Assembly: GCF_900111765.1 (NCBI RefSeq) | Contig: NZ_FOIB01000002.1 | Location: 1,054,001-1,118,000, forward strand | From: Myxococcus fulvus | Lineage (GTDB): Bacteria; Myxococcota; Myxococcia; Myxococcales; Myxococcaceae | Length of the DNA: 64,000 bases | Direction: 5' to 3' | In this document: in pieces, positions 16,697 through 25,462 of the stretch | Layout of the letters: each line of letters begins with the position of its first letter | Numbering within the stretch: position 1 is the stretch's first letter | Program-made: the position numbers and the translations under genes | Notes under the pieces: generated by a model | What the model was told of the DNA's origin: nothing | Seen by the model: the letters and a program-made list of their open reading frames with translations, nothing else | Database searches by the model: none

Positions 16697-18492
16697 GCAC
16701 GCCCACGCCGGCGAAGGACGCGGGCGCCCTGACGACGTTCGCCATCCAGGCGAACGGGGCGCTCATCCCCTCCACGTTCCGCGTCGTCTCGGTGGACACG
16801 TGGCTGGGGGTCAACAAGCTGCCGCGCGCGAAGCTGGTGCTGTTCGACGGGGATGCGTCCACCGGCACCTTCCCCATCAGCGCGACCTCCACCTTCCTGC
16901 CCGGGGCGCGCGTCACCATCTCCGCCGGCTACGACGGGGACAACACGCGCATCTTCGAGGGCGTGGTGTGCCGGCAGGGGTTGGACATCGACGCGGCGTC
17001 GGGCTCGAAGCTGGTGGTGGAGCTGAGCGACGAGGCGCTGAAGATGACGCTGGAGCGCAAGAGCGGCTTCTTCGAGAAGGTGAAGGACAGCGCGCTCATC
17101 CAGACGCTGCTGTCGCGCAACGGGCTGTCCGGGAGCGTGGCGGCCACCACGGGCGTGCACGACGAAATCGTCCAGTACTACGCCACGGACTGGGACCTGA
17201 TGGTGACGCGGGCGCAGCTCAACGGCCTGGTCGTCATGGCGGACGGCGGGAAGGTGACGGTGGCGGAGCCGGACACGAGCCAGGCGCCGGTGCTCGCGGT
17301 GGCGTACGGCACCACACTGCTGTACCTGCAGGCGGAGCTGGACGCGACGACGCAGTTCGATGCGTCCTCCATCAAGGGCTACACCTGGGACGCGGGGGCG
17401 CAGAAGCTCATCGAGTCGGGGCCTCGCGCGGTGTCGGTGAAGGAGCAGGGCAACGTCTCGTCGGCGGAGCTGGCCAAGGTCTTCGGCGCGAAGAAGGTGG
17501 TGGTGCAGACGGGCGCGGAGCTGACGTCCACGGACCTGCAGGACTGGGCCTCGGCGGAGCTGCTCTTGTCGAAGCTGTCGAAGATTCGCGGCACGGCGCG
17601 CTTCCAGGGCAGCGCGCTCGCCAAGGTGGGCAAGACGCTGGAGCTGGGCGGGCTGGGGCCCCGCTTCAACGGCACGGCCTTCATCAGCGGCGTGCGGCAC
17701 CACATCGAGGACGGGCGGTGGCTGACGACGGTGGACTTCGGGCTGTCCTCGCGCTGGTTCACGTCGGAGGCGCCGGACATCGCGGCGCCCGGGGCGTCCG
17801 GGCAGCTTCCTCCCGTCAAGGGACTGCAGACGGGCGTGGTGAAGCAGGTGGCCAAGGACCCCGGCGGGGAGCTGCGCGTGCTGGTGGGGCTGCCGCTCTT
17901 CCAGGACCCGAGCCAGGGCGTGTGGGCGCGGCTGGGGATGTTCTACGCGTCCAAGGGCGTGGGCGCGCTGTTCTACCCGGAGGTCGGCGACGAGGTGGTG
18001 GTGGGCTTCATGAACGAGGACCCGAGAGACCCCATCATCCTCGGCTCCGTGTACAGCAAACAGCGTGCGCCCGCGACGGCGCCGGACGAGCAGAACACGA
18101 GGAAGGCCGTGGTGACGCGCTCCAAGCTGGAGCTGTCGTTCGACGACGAGAAGAAGGTCATCCTCATCAAGACGCCCGGCGGCCACACGGTGAAGCTGGA
18201 CGACGCGTCCGGGGCCCTCTCGCTGCAGGACAGCAACGGCAACACCGTGTCGCTGTCCAAGGGGGGCATCGCGCTGGACAGCGCGTCCGACGTGAAGATT
18301 TCAGCGAAGCGCAACGTGGCGGTGAAGGCGGGTGGGAACCTGACGCTCGAGGCCACGGGGAATGTCTCCGTGAGCGGCGCGCAGGTGACGAACAAGGCCT
18401 CGATGAAGTTCGCGGCCAGCGGCAACGCGCAGGCCGAGGTGACGTCCAGCGGCGTCCTCACGGTGCGCGGCACGCTGGTCAAAATCAACTGA
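16693..18492 (+). CDS. eCIS central spike protein (VgrG-like, Pvc8-like)
   Basis: 599 residues from the ATG at 16693, coupled by a 4-base overlap to the LysM gene. The N-terminal 350 residues are the gp27-like hub. From about residue 380 come the OB-fold (gp5-like) segment with V-G-D-E-V-V-V-G-F-M-N-E-D-P-R-D-P-I-I-L-G-S-V-Y and then the beta-helix needle with repeated short V/N/G strands to the C-terminus. This trimeric spike pierces the target membrane and carries the PAAR tip encoded next. There is no extra C-terminal toxin domain, as the protein stops at the needle. Confidence 0.92.
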   Translation: MSTPTPAKDAGALTTFAIQANGALIPSTFRVVSVDTWLGVNKLPRAKLVLFDGDASTGTFPISATSTFLPGARVTISAGYDGDNTRIFEGVVCRQGLDIDAASGSKLVVELSDEALKMTLERKSGFFEKVKDSALIQTLLSRNGLSGSVAATTGVHDEIVQYYATDWDLMVTRAQLNGLVVMADGGKVTVAEPDTSQAPVLAVAYGTTLLYLQAELDATTQFDASSIKGYTWDAGAQKLIESGPRAVSVKEQGNVSSAELAKVFGAKKVVVQTGAELTSTDLQDWASAELLLSKLSKIRGTARFQGSALAKVGKTLELGGLGPRFNGTAFISGVRHHIEDGRWLTTVDFGLSSRWFTSEAPDIAAPGASGQLPPVKGLQTGVVKQVAKDPGGELRVLVGLPLFQDPSQGVWARLGMFYASKGVGALFYPEVGDEVVVGFMNEDPRDPIILGSVYSKQRAPATAPDEQNTRKAVVTRSKLELSFDDEKKVILIKTPGGHTVKLDDASGALSLQDSNGNTVSLSKGGIALDSASDVKISAKRNVAVKAGGNLTLEATGNVSVSGAQVTNKASMKFAASGNAQAEVTSSGVLTVRGTLVKIN

Positions 18493-18517
18493 GTGCCGTG
18501 CCTGAAAGGAGTGCCTC

Positions 18518-18820
18518 ATGCCTCCCGCAGCCCGACTCACCGACTTCCATCAGTGCCCCATGACGACGCCCGTGGGCCCCGTGCAGGTGCCGCACGTCGG
18601 CGGCCCCATCGCGGGCCCTGGCGCCGTCACCGTGCTCATCGGCGGGCTGCCCGCGGCGAAGGTGGGTGACATCGCCATCTGCGTGGGGCCGCCGGACGCC
18701 ATCGTGAAGGGCTCCATGACGGTGAAGGTGATGGGGCTGCCGGCGGCGCGGCTGGGGGACAAGACGGCCCATGGCGGCACCGTGCTCGTGGGCCTGCCCA
18801 CGGTGATGATTGGAGGGTGA
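18518..18820 (+). CDS. PAAR-type spike tip protein (Pvc10-like)
   Basis: 100 residues, a bare PAAR domain. Three pseudo-repeats begin P-A-A-R-L-T-D, P-A-A-K-V-G-D and P-A-A-R-L-G-D. His11, His26, Cys55 and His85 are good candidates for the four zinc ligands near the tip. It sharpens the spike. With no fused effector domain, cargo must be loaded another way. A GAAAGGAG ribosome binding site precedes the ATG. Confidence 0.93.
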   Translation: MPPAARLTDFHQCPMTTPVGPVQVPHVGGPIAGPGAVTVLIGGLPAAKVGDIAICVGPPDAIVKGSMTVKVMGLPAARLGDKTAHGGTVLVGLPTVMIGG

Positions 18821-18826
18821 GGCGCC

Positions 18827-19252
18827 ATGGAGACCAAGGCCCCTTCGTTCCTCGGCACAGGGTGGAGCTTTCCGCCCACGTTCTCCCGGAGCACCGGCGG
18901 CGTGATGATGGCCAGCGGCGAGCTGGACATCCGCGAGAGCCTCTGGGTGCTCCTGTCCACGTCGCTGGGCGAGCGGACCATGCTGCCCAACTACGGCTGT
19001 GAGCTCCGGCAGATGGTGTTCCGCGGCGTGAACACCACGCTGACGCGGCAGATACAGGACTACGTCCAGCAGGCCATCCTCTACTGGGAGCCGCGCATCG
19101 TCGTGGACGCGGTGACGGTGCAGAAGGACGCCTCGGTGGAGGGACTGCTCTCCATCACCGTGTCCTATGTCGTCACGCAGACGAACTCGCGCAGCAACCT
19201 CGTCTACCCCTTCTATCTGCAGGAGGGGAGCATCCCGGTCACGGGGCCCTAG
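18827..19252 (+). CDS. Baseplate wedge protein, gpW/gp25 family (Pvc9-like)
   Basis: 141 residues. The family signature is clear: I-R-E-S-L-W-V-L-L-S-T, G-E-R-T-M-L-P-N-Y-G-C, and a C-terminal strand with V-D-A-V-T-V. In T4 the gp25 EPR-type motif begins sheath polymerisation at the baseplate, and the equivalent stretch here is G-E-R-T-M. It is the junction between baseplate and sheath. It starts 6 bp after the PAAR gene. Confidence 0.92.
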   Translation: METKAPSFLGTGWSFPPTFSRSTGGVMMASGELDIRESLWVLLSTSLGERTMLPNYGCELRQMVFRGVNTTLTRQIQDYVQQAILYWEPRIVVDAVTVQKDASVEGLLSITVSYVVTQTNSRSNLVYPFYLQEGSIPVTGP

Positions 19253-19255
19253 ACC

Positions 19256-22200
19256 ATGGCTCCGCTCGACAAGAAGGTCGCCCTCAACGACGCGCCCAGT
19301 CAGCTCACGCGGTGGCTGCGCGCGCTGGAGGACGGGTATGCGCCGGTGGACGGGCGCACGCGCTCGGAGCTGCTCGACTTCGCGCCGCGCTTCGGGGCGC
19401 TCGTCTACTTCTATGACTTGAAGAACCAGCGCGACGGGAACTGGTCGGAGTTCTTCCTCGCGGACCCGGTGATGGTGCTCGCGTCCGTCGACGCGCTCGA
19501 CACGGGCGCGGTGGAGGAGCAGTTCCTGCGCACGACGCGGGAGGTGGACCTGGCGCGGACGCCGGAGCGCGCCTTCCAGACGCTCTCGGAGGGCTTCGAG
19601 CTCATCCTCGGGCTCGCGCGCCGCTTCGACCTGTGGCTGCGCGGCGCGGGGCTGGGCGCGCAGGGCGAGGCGGCGCGCCTGTTGGGGCAGGACCTGGTGA
19701 ACGCCGTCGAGGGGCCTCTGTCGGGAGCGCTGCGCTCGCTGGTGAGCCTGGCGAAGGGCGCGGCCGGGCCGCAGGCGCTGGGGCGGCTCATCCGTTTGGA
19801 CGTGGCTGGGATGTCGCCGCTCTGGGGGGTGGAGGACCTTCCGGCGGATGGCTCGGCGTATCGCGGCGCGACGAAGGAGGCGCGGGCGCGCTCGGCGATG
19901 GCGAAGCTGGAGCCGCTGTTGGGGGCGTTCCTGGATTCGCTCTCGCAGCTCCAGGGGCTCGCGCGGCAGGTGCTGCCCTCGGTGCTGGCGAATGGGGACC
20001 ATCCTCCGCACCTGGCGCTCTACATGGCGTTCGTGCGGCTCTTCCGCACCGCGCAGGACACCGTCAACTCGGTGTCGGGGCGGTATGCGTCGTTCTATTA
20101 CCGCGACGTGCTGCGCCTGCGTCCTCGCGGCGCGTTGCCGGACAGCACCTACCTCACGTTCACGCTCGCCGATGACGAGGCCGTACGAAGTGAGGTCGTC
20201 CCCCGAGGTACCCTGTTCCCCGCGGGGAAGCGGCCGGATGGACAGGACATCCTCTTCGCCTCTGACACCACGGTGGGCGTCTCCCGCGCCACCGTGGCCC
20301 GGCGCCTCGCCCTGCGGGTGTTGAGCGGACCGCTGATTCCGGAAGTCGCGTCACCCGTCGAGAGCGAGACGCCACTCACCGTCGTCAAGCAGGTGCTCAT
20401 CTCGGAGATGCCGCTCGAGCCGGATGCGGCATCGGACTCGGCGGCGGAGCCGCTTCCTGGGTGGGCGACGTTCGGCGCCGTGAGCGAGGGCGTCACCTCC
20501 ACCACCGTCACCGGCCCCGCGACGCTCGGCTTCGCGCTCGCCTCCGGCTACCTGAGCCTCACGGGCGGCAGCCGCGTGGTGACGTTGAACGTGCGCCTCT
20601 CGTCCGAGTCCGCTCGCATCCTGAGCACCCGCCTGGAGGCGCTCGCCGAGGCCACGGGCCTGGAGGCGCACATCGTGCTCTTCCAGGTGCTGCGCGAGTC
20701 CTTCACCCTCCAGGTCTCCATCGAGGATGGCTGGCTGACGGTGGAGCGCTACGAGCCCATCCTCCCCGCGAACCTCGGCTCCGTGGGCGTGGTGCCCGTG
20801 GTGACGTTCTTCGAACTCAAGTTCGAGCTGCCCCCGTCCGCGCCCGCCGTGGTGCCCAACGGCGCCGCGCCCGCGCCGGACCTGCCCATGCTGCGCGCCT
20901 TGCTCAACCCCGAGCCCATCGCCCTGAGCAACGGCGTCGACGTCCACCCCGTGTCGCTGCTGGACGCGGTGGCCTTCCTGCACCTGGAGCTGCAGGTCGA
21001 CGTGCGCGACCTGACGGGCGTGAGCATCGAGAACACCCAAGGCGAGGTGGACCCGAGCATCCCGTGGGCCCTCTTCGGCGCCTCGCCCGTGGTGGGCTCG
21101 TACGCGCGCCTGCGCCATACCGAGCTCTTCGTCAAACGCCTCGACACGCTCTCGCTCTCGCTCGACTGGTTCAACCTCCCCTCGGATACGGAGGGCTTCG
21201 CGGGCTACTACCGCGACTATCGCGTGGGGCCGGATGGGCTGCCGACGGAGAACCTCTTCGACAACACGAGCTTCAGCGTGGACCTGCGCGTGCTCCGTCC
21301 CGGCGCCTGGACGCTCCAACCCCTCGTGGCAACCAGCTCGCCGTCGTGCCCCGTCTCTCCCCCGAGCGATGACGCCCCCGAGGATGGCGTGCGCTGCTGC
21401 CTCTTCCGCACGAAGCCGGACTGCGACACGCCCCCGCCCGAGCCGCGCGGCACGCTGTGCCAGGACACCGTGCTGGAGCAGTTCGACGTGGCCCCCGGCA
21501 CCCCGCCCGACTACTACGACCCGGCGACGAGCGCGCTCGAGCTCCGACTGGCCACCCCGTCGTATGCCTTCGGCGACTCGCTCTACACCGTCAACGTGCT
21601 GAACGCGGTGCTGGCGGAGCTGCCCGACGGCTCGCAGCCCTCCACGAAGGAGTCGCGGCTCCTCAAGGACATCAAGTACCCGAATCCCCCCTGGCTGCCC
21701 CAGGTGCAGACGCTGGCCGTGCACTACTCCGCGCACTGCCTGCTCGACGAGGCGCGCTTCTTCCACCTGCTGCCCTTCGAGGGCTTCAAGCAGGTGAGCG
21801 TCGACGACCAGCGGCCCGTCGCGCTGCTCCCCCACTTCAAGGCACCCGCGAACCTGTACCTCGGCTTCACCGGCCTGGACGAGGCCCAGAGCCTCACGAT
21901 GCTGTTCCAGATGAGCGGCACCTTCACCGGGACGGGCAAGGTCCCCACCGTGCAATGGGAGTGGCTCACGCCGGCGGGCTGGAGCCAGCCGTCTCCGGAC
22001 CAGGTCCTCTCGGATTCGACACGAGGCCTGCAGGGCACGGGCATTCTCACCCTGGGCCTGCCCACCTTCACCTCGCGAGGCAGCACGCTGATGCCGAAGG
22101 TCGCCGACGAGGGCGACTACCAGTGGCTGCGCGCCTCCGTCCTGGATGAGGCGGATGAGTTCCCCCGGACGCTCGCGCTCACGCCGCACGCGGTGACGGC

Positions 22201-22987
22201 GACACGCAGCGCGCCCGGCGTCGATGTGGACACGCCCGTGCCCGCTGGGAGCATCACCCAGTCCGTGCAGGAGCTTGCCGACATCGGTGGCATCTCCCAG
22301 CCGATGGCCTCGTTCGGAGGGCGTCCGCCCGAGACGGCGCGCACGTTCGAGGTCCGCGCCTCGGAGCGGCTGCGCCACAAGGAGCGCGCGGTGCTGGCAT
22401 GGGACTACGAGCGGCTGGCATTGGAGCGCTTCCCATCCCTCTGGAAGGTGAAGGCCCTGCCCGCGCACTCGCCCCTTCAGTCCGGCGTGCCGGGCGCGGT
22501 GCTCGTGGTGGTGGTGCCCGGGCGCGACGCGACGGCGTCGGCGGACTCCACGGTCCCCCAGGCCTCGTCAGAGCTGCTCGAGCGCGTCGAGCAATTCCTC
22601 GAGGAGCGCGCCAGCCACTTCGCGCAGGTCCGCGCCGTCAATCCCATCTATGTCCGTGTGAAGGTGGTCGCAACGGTGCGCTTCCGCGCTGGAGAGGAGA
22701 CGGGCGCGAGCCTGGAGCGGCTCGACCGCGAGCTCGTGGAGTACCTGTCCCCCTGGTACTTCGACGCGTCCCGCGCGACACGACAGGGCCAGTACGGGTC
22801 GAGCGCGGACATCTCCGACTTCATCCAGACGCGCCCCTATGTCGAGGAACTGCGCTCGCTGGCGCTGGAGCACACGCCGCAGCCCGAGACGCTGGAGTCC
22901 GACTGGTACTTCCTCACCTCGGAGACCCGGCACAGCCTGGACCCCGCGGATGCGCCTGCCGCCCTGCTGGCGGCGGATGGCTACTGA
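19256..22987 (+). CDS. Large baseplate wedge protein (Pvc11-like, baseplate J/gp6 family)
   Basis: 1243 residues. The C-terminal part (about residues 1030-1200) carries the baseplate J-like segment with R-A-S-E-R-L-R-H-K-E-R-A, W-D-Y-E-R-L-A-L-E, F-P-S-L-W-K-V and V-N-P-I-Y-V-R-V. The N-terminal half is a long alpha/beta scaffold. A short Cys-rich insert lies at about residues 695-725 (five Cys in about 30 residues, with Pro and Asp), which is unusual for a cytoplasmic phage-like protein. It forms the wedge ring of the baseplate with the next protein. Three bases separate it from the gp25 stop. Confidence 0.88.
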   Translation: MAPLDKKVALNDAPSQLTRWLRALEDGYAPVDGRTRSELLDFAPRFGALVYFYDLKNQRDGNWSEFFLADPVMVLASVDALDTGAVEEQFLRTTREVDLARTPERAFQTLSEGFELILGLARRFDLWLRGAGLGAQGEAARLLGQDLVNAVEGPLSGALRSLVSLAKGAAGPQALGRLIRLDVAGMSPLWGVEDLPADGSAYRGATKEARARSAMAKLEPLLGAFLDSLSQLQGLARQVLPSVLANGDHPPHLALYMAFVRLFRTAQDTVNSVSGRYASFYYRDVLRLRPRGALPDSTYLTFTLADDEAVRSEVVPRGTLFPAGKRPDGQDILFASDTTVGVSRATVARRLALRVLSGPLIPEVASPVESETPLTVVKQVLISEMPLEPDAASDSAAEPLPGWATFGAVSEGVTSTTVTGPATLGFALASGYLSLTGGSRVVTLNVRLSSESARILSTRLEALAEATGLEAHIVLFQVLRESFTLQVSIEDGWLTVERYEPILPANLGSVGVVPVVTFFELKFELPPSAPAVVPNGAAPAPDLPMLRALLNPEPIALSNGVDVHPVSLLDAVAFLHLELQVDVRDLTGVSIENTQGEVDPSIPWALFGASPVVGSYARLRHTELFVKRLDTLSLSLDWFNLPSDTEGFAGYYRDYRVGPDGLPTENLFDNTSFSVDLRVLRPGAWTLQPLVATSSPSCPVSPPSDDAPEDGVRCCLFRTKPDCDTPPPEPRGTLCQDTVLEQFDVAPGTPPDYYDPATSALELRLATPSYAFGDSLYTVNVLNAVLAELPDGSQPSTKESRLLKDIKYPNPPWLPQVQTLAVHYSAHCLLDEARFFHLLPFEGFKQVSVDDQRPVALLPHFKAPANLYLGFTGLDEAQSLTMLFQMSGTFTGTGKVPTVQWEWLTPAGWSQPSPDQVLSDSTRGLQGTGILTLGLPTFTSRGSTLMPKVADEGDYQWLRASVLDEADEFPRTLALTPHAVTATRSAPGVDVDTPVPAGSITQSVQELADIGGISQPMASFGGRPPETARTFEVRASERLRHKERAVLAWDYERLALERFPSLWKVKALPAHSPLQSGVPGAVLVVVVPGRDATASADSTVPQASSELLERVEQFLEERASHFAQVRAVNPIYVRVKVVATVRFRAGEETGASLERLDRELVEYLSPWYFDASRATRQGQYGSSADISDFIQTRPYVEELRSLALEHTPQPETLESDWYFLTSETRHSLDPADAPAALLAADGY

Positions 22988-23005
22988 GCCCTTTCGGAGC
23001 ACACC

Positions 23006-25462
23006 ATGGCAGAGCCCGTCACCGTCACCGCCACGCCTCCCACGAACGTGGGCCTGGACTACTCCGCGCTCGAGAGGGAGGGCACCGCGCTCCTCCAGGA
23101 GCTCTCCGGGAAGATATGGACGGACTACAACGCGAGTGACTCCGGCGTCACCACGCTGCAACAGCTCTGCTATGCGCTCACGGAGCTGTCCTACCGCGCG
23201 ACGTTCCCGCTCGCCGACCTGCTGCTGGACCCCGTCACGGGCCACATCGAGCCCGCGCGACAGGGGCTCTTCCCCGCGCTCGACATCCTCCCGTGCGACC
23301 CGGTGACGGAGCGCGACTACCGCAAGCTGCTCATCGACCGCGTGCCCCAGGTGGCCAATGTCTGGCTCACCCCCGTCACCACCGGCGAGGTCCAGGGGCT
23401 CTACGACGTGAGGATTCTCGCGCCAGGGCGCGACGACTGCGCCACCGATGAGCGCTCGCCCGACGCCATCATCGACGTCGTCCGCCGTGTCTACAGCCGG
23501 CACCGCGCCCTGTGCGAGGACCTCCGCGACATCTCGCTGCTGGAGCCAATCGACGCCACCGTCACCGCCGAGGCCAGCATCGACGAGCGGCGGACGCCCG
23601 AGGACATCCTCGCCGCGCTGTTCTTCCGCATCGGGAACTTTTTCGCGCCCGAGCCTCGCCGCGAGTCGCTCAAGTCCCTGCTCGACGCGGGCCGGACTCC
23701 GGATGAAATCCTGGAGGGGCCGCTGCTGCGCAACGGCTTCATCGCGGACGCGCAACTGCAACCCAAGGCCGAGTCCATCGCGCTCCAGGACCTCATCCGG
23801 GTCATGACCCAGACGTCCGGCGTCTCCAGTGTCCGAGGGGTGAGCCTGCGCGCGGGTGGACAGGTCGCCACCGGGCCGGATGGCTCGCTGTCGGTGGCGC
23901 CGGAGCAGGTGCTGAGGCTCGACACCCGCACGGATGCGAAGCGGGGCGGGTATTCGATTCGGCTCTTGCGCAACGGCGTGGAGGTGAAGCCCCATCCCGC
24001 GCGAGTGCGCCGTGAGCTGGAGCGCCTGTGGGCCGAGCAGCGCCGCACCTATCCGCTGGGGACCCAGTCCGAGGAGTACCTCGGCATGCCCCGAGGACAA
24101 CGCCAGGACTTCCGCGCGTACACGTCCATCCAGACGCAGTACCCCATGGTCTACGGCATCGGGTCCGCGGGACTCCCCGAGGGCGCACCGCCGCCCCGTC
24201 AGGCCCAGGCGCGCCAGCTCAAGGGCTACCTGCTCGTGTTCGAGCAGCTCCTCACGGACTTCTTCGCGCAGCTCGCGCACGTGCGGGACTTGTTCTCCGG
24301 CGACCCGGACTTGCAGCAGACGTACTTCTTCCAGCTCCTCACCGACGCGGTTCCGGATGTGGAGCCGTTGCTCACGGAGCCTTCGGAGGGAGGTGACTCG
24401 CCGGGCTATGCGCTCGGTCTGGAGGAGCTGGTCGCCAGCCAGGACCCCGTCACCGCGCGCCGCAACCGGTTCCTCGATGTGCTGCTGGCGCTCTGCGGAG
24501 AGCAACTGGATGAGGACTCCGTCGCGGGCACGTCGTGGGACGGGACCCCGGATGCGCTCCAGGCCGAGCGGGTGCTCCGCGCGAAGCTCGCGCTGTTCGA
24601 GCACCTGGTCGAGAGCACGCATTCGCGTGGACGCGGTATCGACGCGCTGGAGCGCCCCGGGCCGCGGAACGTCGCGGGCATGGCCATCAAGAGCCGCATC
24701 CAGTTGGGGATGCCCGTCGCGGACTCGCGCTCGCTCATCGATGGGTTGGATGAGCATGGGCTGAACCTCTCGGACTCGGCGAGCACGGCGCCGGAGAGTC
24801 GCGCGCTGGCGCGATACGAGGACATGCTCGAGGAGCGCTTCACGCCCGTCGCCTCGCTGCCCGCGCCGGAGAATCCTCCCGCGCCGCCCCTGCGCTCCCA
24901 GATGCTGGGGGGTGAGTTCCTGAACGCGGCGGGCGCGGTGGAGCACTTCCGCGTGGGGACATTGCCGGGGGAGTCCTCGTTGTCACTGGTGTGCAAGGCG
25001 CCGTCCGAGGCGGGCTGGCACCTGGCGGGGAAGTTTCCGAATGTGGAGAGCGCGGTGGCGCGGGCGCATGCGCTCGTGGAGCAGGCGCGGCAGCTCAACC
25101 GGCAGCGCTCACAGCTCTACATCGTGGAGCATCTGTTGCTGCGGTCCGCCCGGCGCGAGGGCGAGGATGCCTTTCCCTACAGCTTCACGGTGACGGCGGT
25201 CATCTCCACGGCGACGGGCGAGTGGCGTGAGCCGGAGTTCCAGACGTTCGCTCGCGAGGTCGTCCGCAGCAACGCGCCCGCGCTGGTGGTCGCGGAGTGT
25301 CTGTTCCTGGGGTCCTCGCGCATGGCGGCCTTCGAGCGGCTCTACTGGGCCTGGAGGAACGCGCTCCGGCAGGCAGATGAGCTGGGGCTCTCGCTGGCCT
25401 CGGCGCGACTGAGGGACTTCCTGGAAGCGGCGGCCCGTGAGTCCGAGGCGGACACCGCATGA
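23006..25462 (+). CDS. Baseplate wedge protein 2 (Pvc12-like)
   Basis: 818 residues, matching the Afp12/Pvc12 position and features. An N-terminal segment has Y-N-A-S-D-S-G-V-T-T-L-Q-Q-L-C-Y-A-L-T-E-L-S-Y-R (residues 37-60), a hallmark of these proteins. A central region has Y-L-L-V-F-E-Q-L-L-T-D-F-F-A-Q-L. A C-terminal region has L-Y-I-V-E-H-L-L-L-R. In known particles it completes the wedges with Pvc11. Its stop overlaps the next start (ATGA), another translationally coupled pair. Confidence 0.88.
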   Translation: MAEPVTVTATPPTNVGLDYSALEREGTALLQELSGKIWTDYNASDSGVTTLQQLCYALTELSYRATFPLADLLLDPVTGHIEPARQGLFPALDILPCDPVTERDYRKLLIDRVPQVANVWLTPVTTGEVQGLYDVRILAPGRDDCATDERSPDAIIDVVRRVYSRHRALCEDLRDISLLEPIDATVTAEASIDERRTPEDILAALFFRIGNFFAPEPRRESLKSLLDAGRTPDEILEGPLLRNGFIADAQLQPKAESIALQDLIRVMTQTSGVSSVRGVSLRAGGQVATGPDGSLSVAPEQVLRLDTRTDAKRGGYSIRLLRNGVEVKPHPARVRRELERLWAEQRRTYPLGTQSEEYLGMPRGQRQDFRAYTSIQTQYPMVYGIGSAGLPEGAPPPRQAQARQLKGYLLVFEQLLTDFFAQLAHVRDLFSGDPDLQQTYFFQLLTDAVPDVEPLLTEPSEGGDSPGYALGLEELVASQDPVTARRNRFLDVLLALCGEQLDEDSVAGTSWDGTPDALQAERVLRAKLALFEHLVESTHSRGRGIDALERPGPRNVAGMAIKSRIQLGMPVADSRSLIDGLDEHGLNLSDSASTAPESRALARYEDMLEERFTPVASLPAPENPPAPPLRSQMLGGEFLNAAGAVEHFRVGTLPGESSLSLVCKAPSEAGWHLAGKFPNVESAVARAHALVEQARQLNRQRSQLYIVEHLLLRSARREGEDAFPYSFTVTAVISTATGEWREPEFQTFAREVVRSNAPALVVAECLFLGSSRMAAFERLYWAWRNALRQADELGLSLASARLRDFLEAAARESEADTA

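Noticed and set aside
16693..18820. Spike and PAAR genes as part of a type VI secretion system
   Set aside because: The sheath is a single gp18-like protein rather than TssB/TssC. There is no TssJ/L/M membrane complex and no ClpV. LysM, DUF5908, DUF4255 and the Pvc15-like ATPase fit eCIS.
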